Source: Metallyticus violacea
Taxonomy: Eukaryota > Arthropoda > Insecta > Mantodea > Metallyticidae
Direction: 5' to 3'
Assembly (NCBI GenBank): GCA_030762175.1
Contig: CM060846.1
Span: 239,124,012-239,188,011 of the forward strand
Length of the DNA: 64,000 nucleotides
Shown here: positions 56,887 to 64,000 of the stretch, piece after piece
Layout: every line of letters starts with the position of its first letter
How positions within the stretch are numbered: the first letter of the stretch is position 1
The notes under the pieces: model-generated
What the model saw: the letters and a program-made list of their open reading frames with translations, nothing else
Told to the model about the DNA's origin: nothing
Database searches by the model: none
Position numbers and translations under genes: made by a program

Positions 56887-59030
56887 AGTGGACAATGAAC
56901 TAACGGAGTTGGGGGCCACCCACGATATATTTCAGATCTATGACTGAATGACTGTGAATTATATTCTGCTTTTAAAAAGTGTTTGTTCACAATATTACGT
57001 TCGCTAAATAAAATAAGCCTTTCTTTTGAGGAAACGCGAATTAGCCTGATTTGTCGCAGTTGTGCTTCGTTTCATAATTATTTAGAGAAACGGCACTTGG
57101 ACGAACTCGCAATGCAACGGGTTGCTAAACTGTGTAAAGTCTTAACAGGTAAATGAAATGCTCTTCAAAGAGCACTGGAAACAAAAACTATAAGAGAGAT
57201 GGATTGATTAAGTGTTTAAAACTTGTATGATGCTCGTGCTTTCAGGTATATGTGCCTCAGGAACAGAAGCACTAGATATATTTAAACTGTTTGATTGTAT
57301 TAGTTAAGATGTTTTTTTTTTAAATAATTAGGAACGATATTTAGGAAAGAATTGCTTCAAATAGGCTTATGTTACACTTAATTAAAAGATAAATGTAACC
57401 GTAGAACCAATAGACTTAAGTATTAAAAATTTTATTTTATTAAACAACAAGTTTATATCAAAATAATGTTATTATTTAGTGGTTTGACCCGTGAAAATGT
57501 TTCGCAATTGACCTTTTTTTTTTTTTTTTTTTTGATTAAGTTAATTTTACATTCATATAACGAAGGTATTTTTTCCACTCTCATCTTAAAAATCTGTCTT
57601 TATAGCCTTACGTAGGTTTAATAGTAGTCTCTGAAATAATAAATGTAATTTTTCTCAAAACTAGTTTCTCTTGCACATATGGAAATTAAAATTCCTCCTT
57701 GCGGTGCTGAATTTCAGCAGTTAACTTGAAATTTTCATCAAAGCCCTTGAGAGGTGAATAAAAATACTCATAAGAAAATTTAAATAGATAAAGAACAATA
57801 TATTTGCTCATCTAATATTCCATTTATACTTAAAATCTCACAAATTTAGAGTGGGAATTTACTTTTCATAAGTAGCACAACACCCACGTAACAATTATTC
57901 AGATAGTTTGTCTCTCTTATATGCTTGGAACACAAATCTGCAGTTTTCTTTTTCCAAATTTTTGAAAACTTTAGAGCAAGGTGCTTTTTATTATAGACCG
58001 CATAAACATCACAAAATCGTTTCTTTTTCTCAGGAAATTATGATTTGTCTTATATTGCATGACTTGTTTTTATTGGTTTCTGTGCAGCGATATTCAGAGT
58101 AAAAGTTGAAGCGAATTGGTAGAATTTTTGGTTTTCTCAGGTCGGTGCCCTTAAATAAGGCGTTTTAATCATAAACTGTTTCTATCGCCAAAGTGCAAAT
58201 TGAGCAGCTTTTCTAGAATCTGGGATAATTTTGCGGTGAGGTTGCCGTCATTACGATCGCAAGAGACATTTTTTAAAATTCAATAGTATTAATGATCCGG
58301 TAAACACCTTGAACGAAACGCTTGCTCTTGCAAGTAAGACACATTCTCTAAATGTTATTGTACTGCAAATCTTAGATCTTGTTGATTTTAATGCTTTTAG
58401 GACCAGTTACTGCATTTTCAGTTACCTAAGAAAGAGTAGCATTAATTTTCTGCATTTACAAACATACATAAACAGAGGCTGAATAATAACACATAAAAAC
58501 ATCGAAATTATAACTGCTGGCTTTGCATTGCTTGACTACTGCATTAAAGAAAAGTTATAAAGCAAATAACGGAATACATGTTTAATTTAATTCTACAATG
58601 ATGTATAAAATCAAATATAATGATCGCAGTTTTAAAGTTTATGTAATAAAAATAGAGGCAAACAACAGCGAACAACCTGTTCAAGTAAGGAAATCATTTT
58701 AGCAGCCTAGTTGTGACATACTATTTTATTATGTACTCCCCGAGATCCCTAGCTGAGTTTAAACAACTAACATCTACAACTGTGTCAACGTCTTCTACTA
58801 CTTTTATTTTTATTGCTTTAGCGCGGAATCGGTCACTGGAACGGGAGTGTGGAAGAGTGAAGTTTGTTTGGTTTCTTTTTAGGCGATGATTTCTCTTTAT
58901 GATCACACAGTTCCTCTACGCTAGACAGTACAACGAAAGCAAAACGCACACACAAAAAAGATATATCTGGGAGAAACGAGGTGAGGTAGTACAAGGCTGT
59001 GCTTGCCCTAGAATGCGGAGGGAAAGTTCT
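56887..59030. other. non-coding stretch
   Basis: No gene is seen. A poly(T) tract lies at about 57513-57533. Short frames at 57908-58102 and 58721-59078 have no family features. Confidence 0.4.
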
Positions 59031-59038
59031 AGATTCAC

Positions 59039-59048
59039 TATTTATAAG
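59039..59048 (+). promoter_or_regulatory. TATA-like box upstream of a start exon
   Basis: TATTTATAAG lies about 63 bases before an ATG that is followed by a strong donor. An octamer-like ATTTGCAT at 59064-59071 sits near the expected start of transcription. Confidence 0.4.
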
Positions 59049-59101
59049 AGTGGAACAGCTTGTCATTTGCATAATCAAACAGAGGATCTTCCTTCTTCAT
59101 C

Positions 59102-59110
59102 ATGAACGTG
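59102..59110 (+). CDS. candidate three-codon first exon (MNV)
   Basis: ATCATGAACGTG is followed at once by GTAAGTACTG, a near-ideal donor. With the TATA-like box and a leader of about 30 nt this is the layout often seen for arthropod cuticular and other secreted proteins, whose first exon encodes only the first few residues of a signal peptide. No matching second exon was found up to 64000, so the gene body is outside the window or the call is wrong. Confidence 0.35.
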
Positions 59111-59756
59111 GTAAGTACTGCAACTCTTTCTACTTAACACACAGGAACAGCGTGTCATTCTCAAAACTATAGGCAATCTCAATAATGATGCCATCTCTGG
59201 ATGTTGTCATCTTGTTAACATTAACTGGCGTAATCAATGCATTTTGTATTATATTTGAAATATAATTGACAAATTATTTTGCATTTTATTTGAACGTAGG
59301 CTGCAAAACATTAAGTAGTAGTTTTTCAGTCAGCGGACATCGGATCACGCAAGGAGAAGCTAAGTATTACACAATATTACACATTTATCATTTTAAGATT
59401 CACCGTATTCTCAACATTAAACAAATTTGCACTAATATTACAAATTTGTAAATCGTAAATACACATAAATTACTTAAACATCAAAATACAACAATTAGGG
59501 GAAAGTTTTAGTTATTACTTATAAGAGCATTCTATTCTTCTACTGTTCTTCGTAAACTAATCAATTACGTCATTATGAACATTAGGTTTCTTTTGGAAGG
59601 AGACAATATTGAGTGCCTTTTCAAAGATAGCAATGACAACGCAGGTAGTTTATTTCAATCCGAGAATTACGCAAATAGGATGTAATGTTTCTTAAAATTG
59701 AAAACGTTCTTTTCCTAGAAAAGCAGTATAGCTGGGATTATAACCACACTTATATT

Positions 59757-59880
59757 TGTTTATTTAGTTATTTACGGATTAGCATCTCAAGTCATCAGCC
59801 TCCCATTCAATCCAGTGCCTGAAACGACCAATAAATTTTGCTTAGAGGCCTCTTCTTTCGGGCTTCTGATTCTTTTAAAA
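59757..59880 (-). repeat. SINE-1 3' fragment, minus strand
   Basis: On the minus strand it reads AAGAAGAGGCCTCTAAGCAA, ACTGGATTGAATGGGAGGCT, GATGACTTGAGATGCTAAAT, matching the SINE-1 3' third. The head is missing (5' truncation). Confidence 0.82.
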
Positions 59881-61115
59881 ATGGACCGGTTTTTAAATTA
59901 CACTTGCAGCAGGACATCACTAAATTCTCCTTTACTCAAAGTCTTGAGCAATCATAGATATTGAGAAAATAGCGAGTTTGACTATATCGCTGTACTTCTC
60001 AGTCCAGGGAATTAAAAATATAGTTAATAGCATTTCTTAAGACATGCGATTTTCTCCCAAAAAACTTCTGAAGAAAGATCTTATCATTTTTATAATTTCA
60101 AAAGTGAAACGAAATTTATATTTGAGAATCTTTAATTTGGTGTTAGTCGCCTCAGAGTAAAGTCTTATATGCATCTTTTTTCTCATCTAGAGCATTTTCA
60201 ACTTTCTACCTTTACTACATGTTCTCTGAATTTTACTGCTTGCGAAGCTCATAACGACCTTTCATTTTATCTAGGCATCATTCAAAGCCTAGTTCCTTTC
60301 AAGAGTAACCTACATCGGGTATCTTTCTTTGCAAAATACAAAAATCCAGTCAGCTTGAAGACGATTTTAACATCATATTAAAACCAAAATTATGAAGAGT
60401 AACGGAAACCTTTAGTGCCATAGTAATTTTCTACGTCTCATTTGATCACTATGCACTGATCCTTATGAGCCACAACTGTACGGATCAATCTGCTGCTATA
60501 GTTCCGCCTTGTAGGTGTTACAGATATTTCCGGTCCCAAGCATAATGCAGGTAATTTACATCATTTAGAGAGCTAGAAACTAAACTCTGATAAAGTCGTG
60601 AATGATGTTTTACAGTATTTTATGTGATATATACTATTTCTAAAAATTAAATTCATCCTACGGCATGAGCCTTAACAAATGTTGTTACAGTCCCTTGCTT
60701 TTGCATATTTTTGCCTTTAAACCATAATGCTCCGCTAACATTGTAGCAGTTCCATTGCTAGTTTGGGCAATTAATTTTTCCTGAACTTGCAATCATTTAA
60801 GATCTAGAAGATGTTGAATGGACTAATGCAATAAAGTCATTATATGCCAGAAATCTCTTTTGGAGTTCAGTTTCTTTGTTTTCACATAACGTAATAACGG
60901 TGAGACTTGACATTTATTTGCAACTCAATTGTTTCGTCCTACATAATTACCACAGATTAAGCCTATAATTTTTCCTTTTTAATTTATGAAATCATAAATT
61001 AAGTATTAAGTATTCAGAAATGTTATTGAAAAGATCCGTAAAAACCTTTTCACTTTGAATTGAATTGAAGCAACAATGTCTATTAGTGCTTTTCAATGTT
61101 TTCACCAATTAAACG

Positions 61116-61206
61116 GCGACACAGATGACCGAAGTCTTTAAGGCACGAACTCATGAACAGAAAGTTTGTAGTTCGATTCGCGCCAAGACCATCGTTCTTG
61201 ACTGTA
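61116..61206 (+). repeat. SINE-2 head fragment
   Basis: ACACAGATGACCGAAGTCTT TAAGGCACGAACTC, T-arm GTAGTTCGATTCGCGCC, then ACCATCGTTCTTGACTG. The body beyond CTGACTG is absent. Confidence 0.75.
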
Positions 61207-62357
61207 CGCCCGCCACGCTAATATGTTGATTATACTAATTAACACGTTGTTGCAGCATAAATTATTAGATCACACGCTGTTACTACAGTAGAACAAATCT
61301 CAATACAACTGGTTGGACATGGGGCGAATTTAACTCTTATATCAGAATGTATCTTGGTCATCTCTTATTAAAAACAGAGAATACCGGGAAAATAATGGTA
61401 CCAGGATATAGATTAACCACTACCTGACATTAGATCTTAACATTCAATATACATATAGTTGAACTCTATAGTACCATATTGGCTATCGTTTAGGGTGGCC
61501 CAATGGAGTATATAGCAAGACCTCCTTCTAAGATCTGCTTCCGACTCATTCGTAACCACACTAAAAGCACTGGATGTGCGACCTTACGCATGCGCAAAAT
61601 ATTACTCCATCTCTAAACATGTGTAACTAAGGTGGAACTAACAATTATTGTGCTTGGACTTTTTTCAACAGCGCGCGCACATGTATGTGTAAAACATATT
61701 ATTAACCTTCGTATAATCTATAGTATTAAATAATAATCTCTCCACATGTCACATCTGCTCCAGGCCACCTTAAACGACGTCCTAAGCAATTACAAAAATA
61801 TAATACAAAATAGATCATACCTAAAACTAACAAGCCAGAATACATTAATATTACCTTTAGAAATGAAACACAAAGCTGATAAATGAGGGGAATGAGTTGT
61901 TAAGTATCAGAGTCTAGTAACAAGTCTATATTCTTATACCGTTTGAAAAGCAAATATTTAGGACGTTTCTCGTGCCAGAAATGCTGTACTTCCTTACAAA
62001 ACATAGTACAGTAGTTTAAGATATCAGTTCACGCTACATTCAGCCCTAATGACTGTAACGCATGAAAGTCCCAAGACGCTTCACCCGAATAAAACACTAC
62101 TGGCAATTTACTGGAAAATAATGTCACTGCGCCATTACACTGTAAGGCAATAATTCGTTGTATATATTTTTTTTTTTCTTACACTACCTTCGTGGAATAG
62201 ACCAACATCAGATGTTGAATGACAACATAACTGACCGATGAGTTACGATGTACCTGTGTTGCAGGGCGGGCTTTATCCTACAGCCGACGATTCCATAGGT
62301 ACTGGTATTAGGAGGTAACCATTGACTTATGTTGACCATCAGTCATGGGCGAATTTG

Positions 62358-62466
62358 CTATCTAACAGTGTAAGCTACGGATGCGGCGAAACAGGAAGCG
62401 GAACAGACTTTTGGTTCTCCTGATACAGAGCGGGATGAGTGGTTACTGGCACTCGAGCTCCCATCA
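62358..62466 (-). CDS. candidate minus-strand exon, weak
   Basis: On the minus strand an acceptor-like TATTGTTATATTGAACTTCTGCAG ends at 62467. Two frames then stay open: DGSSSASNHSSRSVSGEPKV followed by CSASCFAASVAYTVR, and MGARVPVTTHPALYQENQKS followed by VPLPVSPHP. Neither is recognised. A donor-like CC|GTAGCT follows near 62375. It is supported only by a splice signal and by higher G+C. Confidence 0.22.
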
Positions 62467-62919
62467 CTGCAGAAGTTCAATATAACAATACTCAAAACCA
62501 AATAAGTATTCTGGCAAGACATATTCATATAGATGCAGAGTAACTTAATATTAAAACCTAAAGAATATGTGCTGAATACAAGTATTATAAAACTAATTAC
62601 AATTACCCTAAATGTGACACTAAGATGATACAAGAATTGACATTATCAACAATATCATCATTAAATTACAAAAACATAATTTTCTTAATACTAAATAGGA
62701 TTCCATTTGCAAAGTGAGCTGATACTTCATCAAATTATAGACCTTATCACGTAATATGCATGCGAAATCCAACAGACAATGTAGATCAAATAAAAAAAAA
62801 ATACTATAACCCCAAATCAAAATACCTGCAGTCCTTAAGACCCACAATAACACCACCTATCGTCATTAAAACCAAACAACCTAGACATACAACATACAGT
62901 AGCAAACTACAAAAAGTCG
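62467..62919. other. non-coding spacer
   Basis: No feature is seen; A/T-rich. Confidence 0.4.
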
Positions 62920-63211
62920 GTCCTGGTGGTGTAGTGGTAACCATGCTTACCTTCTAAACCCAAAATCGCGGGTTCAAACCCGGCAAGGATCGATGGATTT
63001 TTTCGGGCGTAAAAATCCTAATTGTGGCTTCCTTCGGAAGGGAAATAAAGCCGTGGATTCCGTGTCGTACATTTACGGCACGAAAAAGAACCTCAAGTCT
63101 GAATGAAGAGGTCTCTGAGCAAAATTTGTCGGCCGTTTCACTCCCTGAATAGAATGGGACGCTAATGACCTGAGACGTTAAAGAGCGTCCGTAAATAAAT
63201 GAAATTAACAA
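62920..63211 (+). repeat. SINE-1 copy with 10-bp target duplication
   Basis: Head GTCCTGGTGGTGTAGTGGTA, T-arm GCGGGTTCAAACCCGGC, and tail GACGTTAAAGAGCGTCC. CAAACTACAA lies at 62903-62912 and 63212-63221. Confidence 0.94.
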
Positions 63212-63254
63212 CAAACTACAACATTTCCCATACTCAAACAGAACATGAAATGTC

Positions 63255-63552
63255 GGACCTGGTTGTGTAGTGGTTACCATACTTGCCTTCTAAACCCAAG
63301 ATCGCAGGGGTTCGAACCCGGCCAGGATCACTGGATTTTTTTTCGGGCGTAAAAATCCTAAGTATGGCTTCCTTCGGAAGGGAAGTAAAGCCTCGGGTCC
63401 CGTGTCGCACATTTACGGCAGGAAAAAGAACCTCAAGACTGAAAGAGAGGCCTCTGAGCAAAATTTGTCGGCCGTTTCACGCCCTGAGTTGAATGGGACG
63501 CTGATGACCTGAGATGCTAAAGAGTGTCCATAAATAAATCAATAAAAAAAAA
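63255..63552 (+). repeat. SINE-1 copy
   Basis: Head GGACCTGGTTGTGTAGTGGT with one extra G before the T-arm (GCAGGGGTTCGAACCCGGCC), full body, and tail GATGCTAAAGAGTGTCC then an A run. It is only about 40 bp from the preceding SINE-1, in the same direction. The open frames on both strands across the pair are read-through of the repeat. Confidence 0.93.
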
Positions 63553-64000
63553 TAACAACAACATGCTAACTGTCAATTCTACCACATAACCAAAAATTAT
63601 AGTGTTATAACGGTTTATTTGAATTATTTTGATTTTTTTCTTATCATCATAAAGTTTTCTGTTCCTTTTTGTTTAAAAATCAGATCATGTTTTTCAAGGT
63701 TGTAACTTCGCCTGGTATTGCTGCAAAGAAATTTTAAATATGCTTGTAAGACAAGAAAGTAATAATATGGTAATAAGTCAAAAAAATTGTAGTGAGTAGA
63801 TGTTACTCACAACATATGATAATAGAACATACATACAAGTAATTTTCATAGCTTCAATCCACTGCACCGGCGAGCACATCACAGCAAATTTCTCAAGCCA
63901 TTAAAACTTTAGAATTTAATCACTGCATCAACAAGCAAATTACAGCAACTGCGCCGAGCAGAACCTTCGCCATAAACATACATACCAAAATCATATTTAT
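63553..64000. other. A/T-rich non-coding end of the window
   Basis: No feature is supportable. Confidence 0.4.

Larger units (their letters stand above)
59111..62357. other. non-coding stretch with two SINE pieces
   Basis: Apart from the SINE fragments at 59757-59880 and 61116-61206 nothing is recognised. The open frame at 60169-60381 (plus) has no family motif. Confidence 0.4.

Noticed and set aside
56553..56990. 145-codon minus-strand ORF, and the matching frames at 39123, 62954, 63234 and 63283
   Set aside because: They are read-through of SINE-1 copies. The shared peptide comes from the repeat, not from a gene family.

Overview
This is a stretch of an arthropod-like nuclear genome: strongly A/T-rich, gene-poor, and full of eroded transposons. 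There is no prokaryotic gene organisation, no intact transposon ORF, no RNA gene I would call functional, and no CRISPR array. The arthropod assignment is inferred from the mix of elements (mariner-type transposons, a Penelope-like element, RNase H-bearing LINEs, two tRNA-derived SINE families). I cannot name the species or order.

Host genes. The best host signal is on the + strand. Candidate exons at 33394-33418 (a 25-nt micro-exon), 42329-42618 and 49526-49769 carry splice-like ends and join without breaking phase into one reading frame, ending in TAG at 49767. A further possible exon lies at 32980-33143. I do not recognise the product. A second promoter-like unit at 59039-59110 has a TATA-like box, a short leader and a three-codon start exon ending at GTAAGT, an arrangement common in arthropod cuticle or secreted-protein genes. 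Its downstream exons were not found.

Layout. 1-15 kb: A/T-rich DNA with relics of a hAT-like element, several LINE reverse transcriptases, a Penelope-like element (8.1-9.3 kb, minus), and a TIR-bounded Tc1/mariner relic (13850-14749). 15.2-21.5 kb: LINE-A (minus), with endonuclease, RT and RNase H remnants; its ORF1 and ORF2 remnants are separated by a ~1.6 kb inverted-repeat-bounded insert. 21.5-32 kb: more LINE pieces (including an SGNH-hydrolase piece), SINE-2 copies and a transposase relic. 32.4-50.5 kb: the putative host gene, its introns holding SINEs, MITE-like elements, a foldback hairpin and a mariner that is itself split by a SINE-1. 50.8-64 kb: sequence with visibly more CpG, LINE-B (minus, 51.6-56.1 kb, split by two SINE-2 copies), well-preserved SINE-1 copies, and the promoter-like unit.

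Repeat names used here (SINE-1, SINE-2, LINE-A, LINE-B, LINE-G) are local labels, not database names. SINE-1 has a tRNA-like head with the T-arm core GGTTCGAACCCGG and a ~290 bp body. SINE-2 has a head resembling a Leu/Ser-type tRNA and a ~290 bp body ending in GTTAAACACC. LINE-G is a family with several broken copies on both strands. Nothing seen amounts to a new defence or metabolic system. The most unusual items are the phase-consistent unknown gene with an exon flanked by intronic inverted repeats, the inverted-repeat insert between the LINE-A halves, and the long near-perfect hairpin at 37465-37645.
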